64,000 bases of DNA from Streptomyces althioticus (GCA_014649355.1 BMSW01000003.1:372001-436000); one strand, 5' to 3'; positions 22,223-31,318 are shown, counted from the first letter of the stretch. Made by a program: numbers and translations. The notes: generated by a model from the letters alone, not told the origin.

Positions 22223-23959
22223 ATGACACAGACGACGCCCGCCCGTCCCTCCGGCAGAGCGGGCGCGGCGGTGGTCCCCGTCCTGGCCTTCGCGGGCATC
22301 GTCGTCGCGGTGATGCAGACCCTGCTGGTCCCGGTGATCAAGGATCTGCCGCAGCTGCTCGACACCGCACCCGCCGACGCCACCTGGGTCCTGACCTCGA
22401 CCCTGTTGTCGGGCGCCGTGGCCACCCCCATCATGGGGCGGCTCGGCGACCTCTTCGGCAAGCGGCGGATGCTGGTCGTCAGCCTCGCGGTGATGGTGGT
22501 GGGCGCGCTGGTCAGCGCGTTCACCAGCGATCTGCTGGTGATGATCGCCGGCCGCACCCTCCAGGGCTTCGCGATGGGCGCGATACCGCTGGGCATCGGC
22601 CTGATGCGGGACATGCTGCCGCGCGAACGCCTCGGCTCCGCGATGGCGCTGATGAGTTCCTCCATCGGCGTCGGCGGCGGTCTGGCGCTGCCCGCCGCCG
22701 CGCTGGTCGCCCAGCACACCGACTGGCACGCCCTCTACCTCGGCGCGGCCGGCCTCGGCGTCCTGGCGATCGCCCTCACCCTGGCCGTCGTGCCCGAGTC
22801 GCCGCTGCGCGCCAAGGGCTCGTTCGACCTGCCCGGCGCGCTGGGGCTCACCGCCGGACTGCTGCTGTTCCTGCTGCCCGTCTCCAAGGGCAGCGCATGG
22901 GGCTGGACCTCCGGCACCACCCTGGGCCTGTTCGGCGCGGCGGCCGTGGTGCTGCTGCTGTGGGGGCTGATGGAGCTGCGGGTCGCCGCGCCGCTGGTGG
23001 ACCTGCGCACCACGGCCCGCCGTGAGGTGCTGCTCACCAACCTCGCCTCGATCATGGTCGGCGTCTCCTTCTTCGTCGTCTCCCTGGTCCTCCCCCAGCT
23101 GCTCCAGCTGCCCACCGCGTCGGACGGGCTCGGGCAGTCGATGGTGGTCGCGGGCCTGTGCGTGGCCCCGCTGGGCCTGACGATGATGTTCACGGCGCCG
23201 GTCTACGCCCGTCTGTCCGCCCGGTACGGCCCCAAGGTCACCCTGATCACCGGCCTGCTGGTGATCGCGGCCGGGTACGGCGGCGGGCTCGGGCTGATGA
23301 GCGCCGCCTGGCAGACCGTGGTCACCTCGGTGGTTCTCGGCGCGGGCATCGGGCTCGCGTACTCCTCGCTGCCCGCGCTGATCGTCGGCGCGGTCCCGGC
23401 CTCCGAGACGGGCGCGGCGAACGGCCTCAACACGCTGATGCGCTCCATCGGCACGTCGGTGTCCAGCGCCGTGATCGGCATGGTGCTGGCGAACACCTCG
23501 GACGTGGTGGGCGGGGTCGCGGTGCCGACGCTGCACGGGTTCCGGGTGTCGTTCGGGATCGCGACGGCGGCGGTGGCCGTGGGCCTGGTGCTGGCGCTGT
23601 TCCTGCCCGGCCGGCGTCCGTCGGCGCACCCCCAGCTGCGGGCGAGCAGCGAGGAGGAGGCGAACCTGGAGCGGGCGCGGGAGACGCTGCGCGGCTTCCG
23701 CGGCCGGGTCCTGGACGCGTCCGGCGCGCCGGTGGCCCGTGCCCGGGTCACCCTCATCGACCGGCACGGCCGCCGCGCGGGCGCCACGGTCACCGCGGCC
23801 GACGGCACCTACGCCCTCGCGGTCCCGGCCCAGGGCCCGTACGTCCTCGCCGCCCGCGCCCCCGGCCACGGCCCCCTGGCCTCCCCGGCGACCCACACGG
23901 GCACCGGCGACTGCGTCGCCGTGGACCTGTCGCTGCCGCCGGAGACGGTCACCGCGTGA
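22223..23959 (+). CDS. MFS transporter fused to C-terminal carboxypeptidase-regulatory-like domain
   Basis: 578 aa. The first roughly 470 residues form a 14-helix DHA2-type exporter with motif A GRLGDLFGKRRML. After the last helix and a charged linker (SSEEEANLERARETLRG) comes a compact beta domain of about 75 residues (FRGRVLDASGAPVARARVTL ... ADGTYALAVPAQGPYVL). This matches the carboxypeptidase D regulatory-like / transthyretin-like fold. The ATG has GGAGG 9 bases upstream. With an even helix count the domain should lie in the cytoplasm, unusual for this fold. Confidence 0.92.
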   Translation: MTQTTPARPSGRAGAAVVPVLAFAGIVVAVMQTLLVPVIKDLPQLLDTAPADATWVLTSTLLSGAVATPIMGRLGDLFGKRRMLVVSLAVMVVGALVSAFTSDLLVMIAGRTLQGFAMGAIPLGIGLMRDMLPRERLGSAMALMSSSIGVGGGLALPAAALVAQHTDWHALYLGAAGLGVLAIALTLAVVPESPLRAKGSFDLPGALGLTAGLLLFLLPVSKGSAWGWTSGTTLGLFGAAAVVLLLWGLMELRVAAPLVDLRTTARREVLLTNLASIMVGVSFFVVSLVLPQLLQLPTASDGLGQSMVVAGLCVAPLGLTMMFTAPVYARLSARYGPKVTLITGLLVIAAGYGGGLGLMSAAWQTVVTSVVLGAGIGLAYSSLPALIVGAVPASETGAANGLNTLMRSIGTSVSSAVIGMVLANTSDVVGGVAVPTLHGFRVSFGIATAAVAVGLVLALFLPGRRPSAHPQLRASSEEEANLERARETLRGFRGRVLDASGAPVARARVTLIDRHGRRAGATVTAADGTYALAVPAQGPYVLAARAPGHGPLASPATHTGTGDCVAVDLSLPPETVTA

Positions 23960-23962
23960 CGG

Positions 23963-24000
23963 CCGGGTGCCGCCCGTGACGCACCACGGGCGGCACCCGG
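23963..24000 (+). terminator. strong hairpin terminator
   Basis: Perfect 16-bp stem (23963-23978 with 23985-24000) and a 6-base loop, immediately after the MFS stop. Confidence 0.75.
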
Positions 24001-24233
24001 TCACCTCCGGCCCGCCGGTACGGTCGGGCCGGCGGCACGGCCGCCCGCCCCCTCCAGCACGCGTACGCCCGCCGGGCCGGTGAACCCCGCCCAGCGGTCT
24101 GCGGGCACTCGTGCCGCTCGGGGCGGCACGAGTGGGCACAGGCGGTACTCCGCGGAGCCGAGCCGCGCGACGCCCCCTGCGGTCCCGGCACCCCCCTTCA
24201 CCGCCCCCGCCGGGACTACGGCAGCATGGCCCC

Positions 24234-24929
24234 GTGGAGACTTCTGTGACCTGCGGAAAGGCGGAGCTCGTGGTGAAGGCGCCGGAGGCGGCCGTGCTCG
24301 CCGCGTTCGAGGCGGCGAAGGGGTTCATGCCGCTGGACGAGGGGCTGGCCCTGTACGCCGCCGCGGTCGAGGCCGGGCGGCTGGGGCTTCCGCTGCTGGA
24401 GATCGGCACGTACTGCGGCCGCTCCACGATCCTGCTCGCGGACGCGGCCCGCGCGGCCGGTGTCACCGTGCTCACCGTGGACCACCACCGGGGCAGCGAG
24501 GAGCAGCAGCCGGGCTGGGAGTACCACGACCCGGAGACGGTCGACCCGGAGCTGGGCGTGATGGACACCCTGCCGACCTTCCGGCGGACCCTGCGCCGGG
24601 CCGGTCTGGAGGAGCACGTGGTGGCGCTGGTGGGGCGCTCCCCCCAGATCGCCGCCCTGTGGGGGCGCCCGCTCGGCCTGGTGTTCGTCGACGGCGGTCA
24701 CACCGACGAGCACGCGAGCGCCGACTACGAGGGCTGGGCCCCGCACGTCGCCGAGGGCGGGCTGCTCGTCATCCACGACGTCTTCCCCGACCCGGTGGAC
24801 GAGTTCACCGGGCAGGCCCCGTACCGCGTGCACCAGCGGGCGCTGGCGTCCGGGGAGTTCACCGAGGTCTCCGCCACGGGTTCGCTGCGCGTCCTGCGCC
24901 GTACGGGTGCGGCCGACGCGCACCGTTAG
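24234..24929 (+). CDS. class I SAM-dependent methyltransferase
   Basis: 231-aa protein of the Methyltransf_24/class I family with the SAM-binding motif PLLEIGTYCGRSTILLADAA and the acidic loop VLTVDHHRGSEE. LVFVDGGHTDEHASADYEGW follows, typical of O-methyltransferase or cephalosporin-hydroxylase-like proteins. I chose the GTG at 24234; the 120 bases before it lack normal codon bias. The amidase gene follows 9 bp later, so the two are probably co-transcribed. Confidence 0.87.
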   Translation: METSVTCGKAELVVKAPEAAVLAAFEAAKGFMPLDEGLALYAAAVEAGRLGLPLLEIGTYCGRSTILLADAARAAGVTVLTVDHHRGSEEQQPGWEYHDPETVDPELGVMDTLPTFRRTLRRAGLEEHVVALVGRSPQIAALWGRPLGLVFVDGGHTDEHASADYEGWAPHVAEGGLLVIHDVFPDPVDEFTGQAPYRVHQRALASGEFTEVSATGSLRVLRRTGAADAHR

Positions 24930-24938
24930 GGTGGCTGC

Positions 24939-25907
24939 GTGTCGTACACAGGTCCCGACTTCGATCCGCCCCCGGAGCGGCGTTCCCGCCGTGGCCCGCT
25001 GACCGTGGCCCTCGCCGCGCTCGTCTGCGGCGGGCTGCTCGGCTGGGGTGTGTACGCGGCCACGGGCGGCACGGACGACAAGGGCGCGGAGGCCGGGAGC
25101 TCCCCGTCGGCCGCGTCCCGCACGCCGTCACCCGCCGCCTCCTCCCCCACCGCCGGCGGTCCGTCCCCGTCCGCCGGGGACGAGGAGTCCCCCGCCGCAC
25201 GGACGCCCTCCGCGTCCGCGCCCGCCGCGGCCGGACCGCTCAAGGGCAAGGTCGTCGTGATCGACCCGGGGCACAACCCGACGAACGTGAAGCACACGGC
25301 GGAGATCAACCGTCAGGTGGACGTCGGCACGCACCGCAAGGAGTGCGACACCACCGGCACCTCCACCAACGACGGTTACGCGGAGGCGGAGTTCACCCTG
25401 GACGTCGCCCACCGGATGCGCGCCCTCCTGGAGAAGCAGGGCGCGACGGTGAAGCTGACGCAGGACCGCGACCGGCCGTACGGGCCGTGCGTGGACGAGC
25501 GCGCCCGGATCGGCAACGCGGCGAAGGCCGACGCGGTCGTCTCGATCCACGCCGACGGCTCGGGCGCCGGGAACCGCGGCTTCCACGTGATCCTGCCGGG
25601 CTCCGTGAACGAGGGCGAGGCGGACACCCGCGCCGTCGTGGGGCCTTCGCGCGAGCTCGGGGAGCGCATCGCGGGCAACTTCGTCCGCGTCACCGGCACC
25701 GCGCCGTCCAACTACATCGGCGGCGGCACCGGACTCGTCACGCGGAAGGACCTGGGCGGTCTCAATCTGTCAACGGTTCCGAAGGTGTTCATCGAGTGCG
25801 GGAACATGCGCGATAGCAAGGACGCGGCGCTGCTGACCAGCGGCGCATGGCGGCAGAAAGCGGCGCAAGGGATTTCCGAGGGAATCGTGAGTTTCCTGCG
25901 CGGGTAG
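24939..25907 (+). CDS. N-acetylmuramoyl-L-alanine amidase (Amidase_3), membrane-anchored
   Basis: Zinc-dependent peptidoglycan amidase of 322 aa. An N-terminal transmembrane anchor (about residues 20-42) is followed by a Ser/Pro/Ala-rich wall-spanning linker and an Amidase_3 domain from about residue 105. Zinc and catalytic residues are visible in VVVIDPGHNP (His), EAEFTLDVA (Glu), VVSIHADGSG (His) and FIECGNM (Glu). The GTG start at 24939 is 9 bp after the methyltransferase. An 18-bp perfect palindrome follows the stop. Confidence 0.93.
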   Translation: MSYTGPDFDPPPERRSRRGPLTVALAALVCGGLLGWGVYAATGGTDDKGAEAGSSPSAASRTPSPAASSPTAGGPSPSAGDEESPAARTPSASAPAAAGPLKGKVVVIDPGHNPTNVKHTAEINRQVDVGTHRKECDTTGTSTNDGYAEAEFTLDVAHRMRALLEKQGATVKLTQDRDRPYGPCVDERARIGNAAKADAVVSIHADGSGAGNRGFHVILPGSVNEGEADTRAVVGPSRELGERIAGNFVRVTGTAPSNYIGGGTGLVTRKDLGGLNLSTVPKVFIECGNMRDSKDAALLTSGAWRQKAAQGISEGIVSFLRG

Positions 25908-25925
25908 GGATCAGCGCGCTGATCC
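25908..25925 (+). terminator. palindrome after amidase gene
   Basis: 18-base perfect palindrome starting on the base after the stop codon; as RNA it gives a 7-bp stem and CGCG loop. It may be a terminator or a regulator site for the next gene. Confidence 0.4.
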
Positions 25926-26066
25926 GGGCGGACAGCCCCGTCCGGCGGACGATAGTGTCGTCCGTACGATCAGGGGCCACCCCCGCGCTTCGCACCGGAC
26001 CCTACGGGGCGACCTGGTGACAGCGACGCCTCTTCCGACGACGAGACGACCTACGAAGGACCTGAA

Positions 26067-26885
26067 GTGAATATCCGCTCCCTCACTCGAGGCGACGGCG
26101 TGGTGATCGGAGCAGCCGTACTGCTGTTCATCGCGTCGTTCCTCGATCTGTACTCGATCGAAGGCGCCTCGGACAGCGTGGACATCCCCAGCCTGTGGGC
26201 GAGCGGTCCGGTGCTGCTGAGCGTGGTGCTGGCAGGCCTCATCGCCGCGGCCCTGATCGTCGTCGCCCGGGGTCTGCCGCAGGCGCCGAAGGTCGCGGGT
26301 CTGGATCTGGCGCCGTTCGGCGTCGCCTTCGCGGTGTTCGCCGCCTGGAGCGCGCTGGGCAACGTCTTCGACCCGGCCGGCGGCGTCGACAACTTCGGGG
26401 GCAGCGGTGACGGTCCCGACGCGGGCATCGGTCTGATCCTCGCGCTCGTCGCCACGCTGGTCATGGCGGCCGCCGCCGTGGCCACGCCGCTGGTGCCGGC
26501 GCTCAAGGGCGCGCTGGTCCCGGCCGCCCGCCCCGCCGCCCCGCAGCAGCCGTACGGCGCGCAGCCGCCCGGCGGTTACGGCTACCCGGGCGCCCAGCAG
26601 GCGTCCTTCGGCGGCCAGCCGGGTCAGCCCGGACAGCCGTACGGCGGTCAGCCGCAGCAGGGCCAGCCCGCGGCGGCGCCCGCCCCCGACTTCTCGCCGT
26701 TCTGGTTCGCCGTGCCGGTGCCGCGTCCCCTCTTCCCCGAGGACGGCTCGCCCACGCCGATCGCCGAACTCGCCCCGGGCACCTGGTACCTGGCGGTGGA
26801 GCAGCGCGGTCAGGCGCTGGTCGCGCAGACGCAGGACGGCCGCCGCGGCGTCCTCCAGGACACGTCGGGCATCCAGCGCGGCTGA
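26067..26885 (+). CDS. membrane protein with Pro/Gln/Gly-rich cytoplasmic linker
   Basis: 272 aa: four transmembrane helices in the first 150 residues, then a Q-P-G-Y-rich stretch (about 155-215) with repeats such as PGQPGQPYGGQP, then a small globular C-terminus (SPFWFAVPVPRPLFPEDGSP...). The architecture matches the DUF5336-type actinobacterial membrane proteins, of unknown function. The C-terminal domain, read from WFAVPVPRPL to the end, may be a small beta barrel. The ATG lies 9 bases after GAAGGA. Confidence 0.85.
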   Translation: MNIRSLTRGDGVVIGAAVLLFIASFLDLYSIEGASDSVDIPSLWASGPVLLSVVLAGLIAAALIVVARGLPQAPKVAGLDLAPFGVAFAVFAAWSALGNVFDPAGGVDNFGGSGDGPDAGIGLILALVATLVMAAAAVATPLVPALKGALVPAARPAAPQQPYGAQPPGGYGYPGAQQASFGGQPGQPGQPYGGQPQQGQPAAAPAPDFSPFWFAVPVPRPLFPEDGSPTPIAELAPGTWYLAVEQRGQALVAQTQDGRRGVLQDTSGIQRG

Positions 26886-26905
26886 GCCCCGGCCCCGTCG
26901 TCGAC

Positions 26906-26932
26906 GGCCCCTCGCCCTGCGGGCGGGGGGCC
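26906..26932 (+). terminator. hairpin terminator
   Basis: 12-bp GC stem with one G-U pair (26906-26917 with 26921-26932) and a 3-base loop, 20 bp after the membrane protein gene. Confidence 0.65.
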
Positions 26933-26996
26933 GCTCGCGTGCGGGGGACGTGAACGGGGCTGGTTTCAAGCGGTCGTTCGGGGCCAGACGGAGAGC

Positions 26997-27290
26997 ATGT
27001 CCCCTCGATATCGCTCTGGTTCCACCTCCGCGGGGACGGTCATCGCGGTGATCGCGGACGTCATGGCCGTCATCCTCGGACTGTGGATTCTGATGTATCT
27101 GCTGGACGCCAACCGGGCCAACGACCTGGTCCAGTTCGTCCATGACGCGGCCAACTGGCTGGCTGCCTGGTCGCGTGACCTGTTCACCTTCGACGAGGAG
27201 TGGGCGCGGGTCGTCTTCGGCTACGGACTCGCCGCCGTCGTCTACCTCTTCATCGGCCACGCCATCGCCGGCCGCCTACGCCGCCACTGA
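26997..27290 (+). CDS. small membrane protein, 97 aa
   Basis: Two transmembrane helices (about residues 13-37 and 74-91) around an amphipathic middle (DANRANDLVQFVHDAANWLA). No domain recognised; related small proteins are common in Streptomyces. The last third of this gene and its 3' flank are copied twice more downstream (27378-27479 and 27645-27746). Confidence 0.8.
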   Translation: MSPRYRSGSTSAGTVIAVIADVMAVILGLWILMYLLDANRANDLVQFVHDAANWLAAWSRDLFTFDEEWARVVFGYGLAAVVYLFIGHAIAGRLRRH

Positions 27291-27377
27291 CCCCGCCCGG
27301 CCCCCCGGACGCACTCCCCCACACCCCCCGCCGCGTGACCCGGGGGTCCGGGGGCACCCCCCGGAAGACACAGCACC

Positions 27378-27479
27378 TTCGACGAGGAGTGGGCGCGGGT
27401 CGTCTTCGGCTACGGACTCGCCGCCGTCGTCCACCTCTTCATCGGCCACGCCATCGCCGGCCGCCTACGCCGCCACTGA
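27378..27479 (+). pseudogene. gene fragment: 33 C-terminal codons of the small membrane protein, copy 2
   Basis: Starts at the codon for Phe of FDEEWARVV, runs in frame to the stop, with one Tyr-to-His change; no start codon or ribosome site. It could be translated only as part of a frame opened upstream. A non-functional duplication product. Confidence 0.85.
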
Positions 27480-27644
27480 CCCCGCCCGGCCCCCCGGACG
27501 CACTCCCCCACACCCCCCGCCGCGTGACCCGAGGGTCCGGGGCTCCCCCCGGAAGACACAGCACCCGGGGGGTCCGGGGGCACCCCCGGAAGACACAGCA
27601 TCCGGGGGGTCCGGGGGCACCCCCCCCCCGGAAGACACAGCACC

Positions 27645-27746
27645 TTCGACGAGGAGTGGGCACGGGTCGTCTTCGGCTACGGACTCGCCGCCGTCGTCCA
27701 CCTCTTCATCGGCCACGCCATCGCCGGCCGCCTACGCCGCCACTGA
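27645..27746 (+). pseudogene. gene fragment: 33 C-terminal codons of the small membrane protein, copy 3
   Basis: Same fragment as copy 2 with the same Tyr-to-His change, 267 bp further on; no start signal. Confidence 0.85.
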
Positions 27747-27819
27747 CCCCGCCCGGCCCCCCGGACGCACTCCCCCACGCCCCCAGCCGCGTGACCCGGG
27801 GGTCCGGCAGGTCCCGCCG

Positions 27820-28923
27820 TCAGGCGTCCGGGCAGCAGGCCGGGTCCATGCCCTTCGGGAGCTGCTCGCCGCCGAAGACCGCGCAGGTCGGCTCGTGTCC
27901 GCCGAGGGCGGCGACGGCCAGCAGCAGCGACCCCGCCGTCCAGGTGGTCAGCTCGCGCGGCCATATGGCGTCGTCGTCGAAGACGTAGCCCGTCCAGTAC
28001 AGGCCGCTCTCCGGGTCGCGCAGGTGCTGGATCGACTGGAGGATCTCCAGCGCGCGGTCGGACTCGCCCGTCGCCCAGAGGGCCAGGGCGAGTTCGGCCG
28101 ACTCGCCGCCCGTCACCCACGGGTTGGGCACCACGCACCGCACCCCGAGGCCGGGCACGACGAACCGCTCCCAGCCCCCGTCGATGCGCTCCCGTGCCTC
28201 CGCGCCGGTCAGCGCGCCGCCGAGCACCGGGTAGTACCAGTCCATCGAGTAACGGTCCTTGTCCAGGAACCGCTCCGGGTGGCGCCGGATGGCGTGCCTC
28301 AGCGCGCCCACGGCCAGCTCCCAGTCGGGCTGGGGCTCCTCGCGCTGCTCGGCGATCGCGAGGGCGCAGCGCAGGGCGTGGTGGACGGAGGAGGAGCCGG
28401 TGAGCAGCGCGTCCGCGGTGGGCGTGCCGTCGTCGTCGCGCCGCCAGCCGATCTGCCCGCCGGGCTGCTGGAGCTCCAGCACGAACTCCACGGCCGCGCA
28501 CACGGCGGGCCACATGCGGTCCAGGAAGGTGTCGTCGCCCGTGGACAGGTAGTGGTGCCACACGCCGACGGCGATGTAGGCGACGAAGTTGGTCTCCCGG
28601 CCCCGGTCGGTGACGTCGTCCGGGTCCCCGTCGGCGTAGGCCGCGTACCAGGAGCCGTCCTCCAACTGGTGCCGGGCCAGCCACAGGTAGGCCCGTTCGG
28701 CCGCCTCGTGCTCGCCCGCGGTGTCCAGCGCCATCGCCGCCTCGACGTGGTCCCAGGGGTCGAGGTGGTGACCGCGGAACCACGGGATGGCGCCGTCCTC
28801 CCGCTGCACGGCGAGGATGCCGGCGACGGTGTGCGCCGCCTCCTCGGGCGTCAGCACGCCGGTGAGGACGAGGTGTTCGGAGCTGGGGGTGCGGGGGTCG
28901 CCGGCCGACCGGGAGGTCGTCAC
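27820..28923 (-). CDS. alpha/alpha-toroid enzyme (prenyltransferase or glycosidase-like)
   Basis: 367-aa soluble protein of the six-hairpin / terpenoid cyclase-like superfamily, with repeated helical hairpins and QREDGAIPWF, QLEDGSWYAA and QQPGGQIGW segments. Database names such as 'prenyltransferase' are used for such proteins, but a glycoside hydrolase role fits the neighbouring glycosyltransferase equally well. The GTG start at 28923 overlaps the methyltransferase stop (GTGA), so it is the third gene of a coupled operon. The C-terminus ends in a Cys-Cys-Pro motif (DPACCPDA). Confidence 0.85.
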   Translation of the reverse strand: MTTSRSAGDPRTPSSEHLVLTGVLTPEEAAHTVAGILAVQREDGAIPWFRGHHLDPWDHVEAAMALDTAGEHEAAERAYLWLARHQLEDGSWYAAYADGDPDDVTDRGRETNFVAYIAVGVWHHYLSTGDDTFLDRMWPAVCAAVEFVLELQQPGGQIGWRRDDDGTPTADALLTGSSSVHHALRCALAIAEQREEPQPDWELAVGALRHAIRRHPERFLDKDRYSMDWYYPVLGGALTGAEARERIDGGWERFVVPGLGVRCVVPNPWVTGGESAELALALWATGESDRALEILQSIQHLRDPESGLYWTGYVFDDDAIWPRELTTWTAGSLLLAVAALGGHEPTCAVFGGEQLPKGMDPACCPDA

Positions 28924-29660
28924 GTGGCGTCCGCCTCGGCGCGCGGCAGGTGGGGCTTGGTCGCGTAGGCCACGAAGCTCTTGCCGATCACCGGGTTCAG
29001 GGCCCGCTCGGCGACCCGGGTGGCCAGCGGCTTCTTCATGATGTCCCAGACCAGCAGCTTGTGGTACGCGCGGACCGGCAGCGCCTTGTCGTTGTCGACG
29101 CCGAAGGCGCACTTCAGCCACCAGTACGGCGAGTGCAGCGCGTGGGCGTGGTGGGTGCCGTAGGGGCGCAGGCCCGCCTCGCGGATCTTGCCGAGCAGCT
29201 CGTCCGCCTTGTAGATGCGGATGTGGCCGCCCTCCACCTCGTGGTAGGCGTCGGACAGGGTCCAGCAGACCTTCTCCGGGCCGTAGCGCGGGACGGTGAC
29301 GGCGATGCGGCCGCCCGGCTTGAGGACGCGCACCATCTCGGCGAGCACGCCCTTGTCGTCGGGGATGTGCTCCATCACCTCGGAGATGATGACGACGTCG
29401 AAGGACTCGTCGGGGAAGGGCAGGGCGAGGGCGTCGCCCTCCATCGCGGTGGCGGTGGCGCCGGCGGGCGCCTCACCGGCCTCCTTCATCGCGGCGAACC
29501 ACTTGGCGACCTCGCGGATCTCCTCGCCGTTCTGGTCCAGCGCGACGACCTGGGCGCCGCGCCGGTAGCACTCGAAGGCGTGCCGTCCGGCGCCGCAGCC
29601 GAGGTCCAGGACGCGGTCGCCCGGGGCGAGCGGGAACCGGGAGAAGTCGACGGTCAGCAC
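28920..29660 (-). CDS. class I SAM-dependent methyltransferase
   Basis: 246 aa with motif I VLDLGCGAGRHAFECYRRGA, motif II acidic Asp in VVALDQNGEE, VVIISEVMEHIPDD (motif IV) and LKPGGRIAVTVPRYG (motif VI). This is the Methyltransf_11 type, as in sugar or lipid methylases. The ATG at 29660 lies inside the end of the glycosyltransferase gene (7-bp overlap). As the middle gene of the operon, it may methylate the glycan or glycolipid made by the upstream enzyme; that is inference. Confidence 0.92.
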   Translation of the reverse strand: MLTVDFSRFPLAPGDRVLDLGCGAGRHAFECYRRGAQVVALDQNGEEIREVAKWFAAMKEAGEAPAGATATAMEGDALALPFPDESFDVVIISEVMEHIPDDKGVLAEMVRVLKPGGRIAVTVPRYGPEKVCWTLSDAYHEVEGGHIRIYKADELLGKIREAGLRPYGTHHAHALHSPYWWLKCAFGVDNDKALPVRAYHKLLVWDIMKKPLATRVAERALNPVIGKSFVAYATKPHLPRAEADAT

Positions 29661-31111
29661 GTGGCCCTGCTTTCACGGTCGGAGGTGTCGGCCGCGGTCA
29701 CGGGTACGCCGCCCGTGTCCGCGAGAGCGTCGGGGACGAGGTCGAGGTCCGCGGGCACCGGGTCCCGGGGGGCCGGGGCCGTCGCGCGCGGGGTCCTGCC
29801 CCGGCCGGCGCGGGCGGTCTCGATGGCCTCGCGGTAGCGGGCGACGGTGCCCTCGGCGGCGCGCGCCCAGGTGAAGTTGGCCAGAACACGGTCGCGTCCG
29901 GCGGCGCCCAGGCGGGCGCGCAGCTCGTCGTCGCCGAGGAGCCGGGTGAGCGCGGCGGCCAGGGCGCCGGCGTCGCCGGGCGGCACGGCCAGGCAGGTCT
30001 CCCCGTCACGGCCGGCGACCTCGGGGATGGCGCCGCCGGTGGTGGCGACCAGCGGGGTGCCGGTGGCCATGGCCTCGGCGGCCGGGAGGGAGAAGCCCTC
30101 GTAGAGCGACGGCACGCAGGCGACCTGCGCGGAGCGCACCAGGTCGACGAGCTCGGCGTCGGAGATGCCCTTGACGAACTCGACGGCGCCTTCGAGGCCG
30201 TAGCGCTCGATCGCCTGGGCGACGGGGCCCTCGGCGGGCCGCTTGCCGACCACGACGAGGTGGGCGTCGGGCTGTTCGGCGCGCACCTTGGCGAGCGCCT
30301 CGACGAGGAAGACGAGGCCCTTCAGCGGCACGTCGGCGCTGGAGGTGGTCACGATCCGGCCCGGGACGACCGCGACGGACGGGTCCGGGGAGAACAGGTC
30401 GGTGTCGGCGCCGATGTGGACGACGTGGATGCGGTCCTGGCGGACCCTGAGGTCCTCGACGATCTCGGCGCGGGAACTGCCGGAGACGGTGAGCACGGAC
30501 GGCAGGCGGCGCGCGACGCGCTTCTGCATGCGGGTGAACGCGTACCAGCGGCGCACCGACATACGGCGCTTCCAGTCCACGGCGGCGTCCAGTTCGAGGC
30601 GGCGGTCGACGGTGATGGGGTGGTGGACGGTGGTCACCAGGGGCGCGCCGAGGTCGCCGAGCAGGCCGTAGCCGAGGGTCTGGTTGTCGTGGACGACGTC
30701 GAAGTCGCCGCGGCGGGCGCGCAGATGGCGGCGGGCGCGCAGCGAGAAGGTCAGCGGCTCGGGGAAGCCGCCGGTCCACATGGTGGAGACCTCGAGGGCG
30801 TCGACCCAGTCGCGGTACTCGTCGCGCTTCGGGGTGCGGAAGGGGTCAGGCTGCCGGTAGAGGTCGAGGCTGGGCAGCTCGGTGAGGCTCAGCCCGTCGT
30901 ACCCCTCGTCGAGCACCGGGTAGGGCTGGGCGCCGATGACCTCGACGCGGTGCCCCAGCCGGGCCAGTTCGCGGGAGAGGTGGCGCACGTAGACGCCCTG
31001 GCCGCCGCAGAACGGGTTTCCCTTGTAGGTGAGGAGCGCGATGCGGAGCGGTCGCGAGCCGTCGGATGCGGGGCCTGCCGAGGTCCCGGCCTGACTGGCC
31101 TCAGCGGTCAC
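29654..31111 (-). CDS. GT4-family glycosyltransferase
   Basis: GT-B fold enzyme of 485 aa. The N-terminal domain has GNPFCGGQGVYVRHLSREL (acceptor side, Gly-rich loop). The C-terminal domain has LVVVGKRP, VACVPSLYEGFSLPAAEAM (the E-x7-E donor-binding motif) and GGAIPEV. It likely transfers a sugar from a nucleotide donor to a glycan, lipid or small molecule. I prefer the GTG at 31111, which has AAGGGGG upstream; a GTG at 31135 would add eight residues. It is divergent from the KstR-like TetR gene, with a KstR-type box in the promoter gap. Confidence 0.92.
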   Translation of the reverse strand: MTAEASQAGTSAGPASDGSRPLRIALLTYKGNPFCGGQGVYVRHLSRELARLGHRVEVIGAQPYPVLDEGYDGLSLTELPSLDLYRQPDPFRTPKRDEYRDWVDALEVSTMWTGGFPEPLTFSLRARRHLRARRGDFDVVHDNQTLGYGLLGDLGAPLVTTVHHPITVDRRLELDAAVDWKRRMSVRRWYAFTRMQKRVARRLPSVLTVSGSSRAEIVEDLRVRQDRIHVVHIGADTDLFSPDPSVAVVPGRIVTTSSADVPLKGLVFLVEALAKVRAEQPDAHLVVVGKRPAEGPVAQAIERYGLEGAVEFVKGISDAELVDLVRSAQVACVPSLYEGFSLPAAEAMATGTPLVATTGGAIPEVAGRDGETCLAVPPGDAGALAAALTRLLGDDELRARLGAAGRDRVLANFTWARAAEGTVARYREAIETARAGRGRTPRATAPAPRDPVPADLDLVPDALADTGGVPVTAADTSDRESRATC

Positions 31112-31166
31112 TCTGGGACCCCCTTCTGCCTGCACTGTCCCGCGACAGTACGACGGGACGCCGATC

Positions 31167-31180
31167 TAGAACAAGTTTCA
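31167..31180. promoter_or_regulatory. KstR-type operator, TAGAACAAGTTTCA
   Basis: The 14-mer fits the KstR consensus TnnAACnnGTTnnA at every fixed position. It lies between the divergent glycosyltransferase operon and the KstR-like regulator gene, 56 bases before the GTG of the former and 139 before the ATG of the latter. Confidence 0.7.
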
Positions 31181-31318
31181 ATGTTGATCGTTCGGAGGAA
31201 CCGAATCTACCGGCAGGTAAGAACGTCGGCAGCGGTGGATCAGGTGATTCACGCCACGGCGGACGCCGTGCCATGCTGTCCGATCACCACCCCTCACCGA
31301 CTGTCACGGACGGGACCC

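Larger units (their letters stand above)
27189..27806. repeat. tandem triplication of a gene 3' end and its flank
   Basis: The block from the codons for FDEEWARVVFGYG through the stop and about 85 bp of 3' flank occurs three times, starting at 27189, 27378 and 27645. Between copies sit four partial units built from GGGTCCGGGGGCACCCCC followed by GGAAGACACAGCA (ending near 27376, 27564, 27601 and 27643). Copies 2 and 3 share a Tyr-to-His change against copy 1, so copy 3 came from copy 2 or the reverse. Confidence 0.9.

Noticed and set aside
19427..23959. A 1510-codon plus-strand open frame
   Set aside because: Only its last 578 codons (MFS transporter) are real. The front part is antisense to the MaoC and MFS genes and open only because of high GC.
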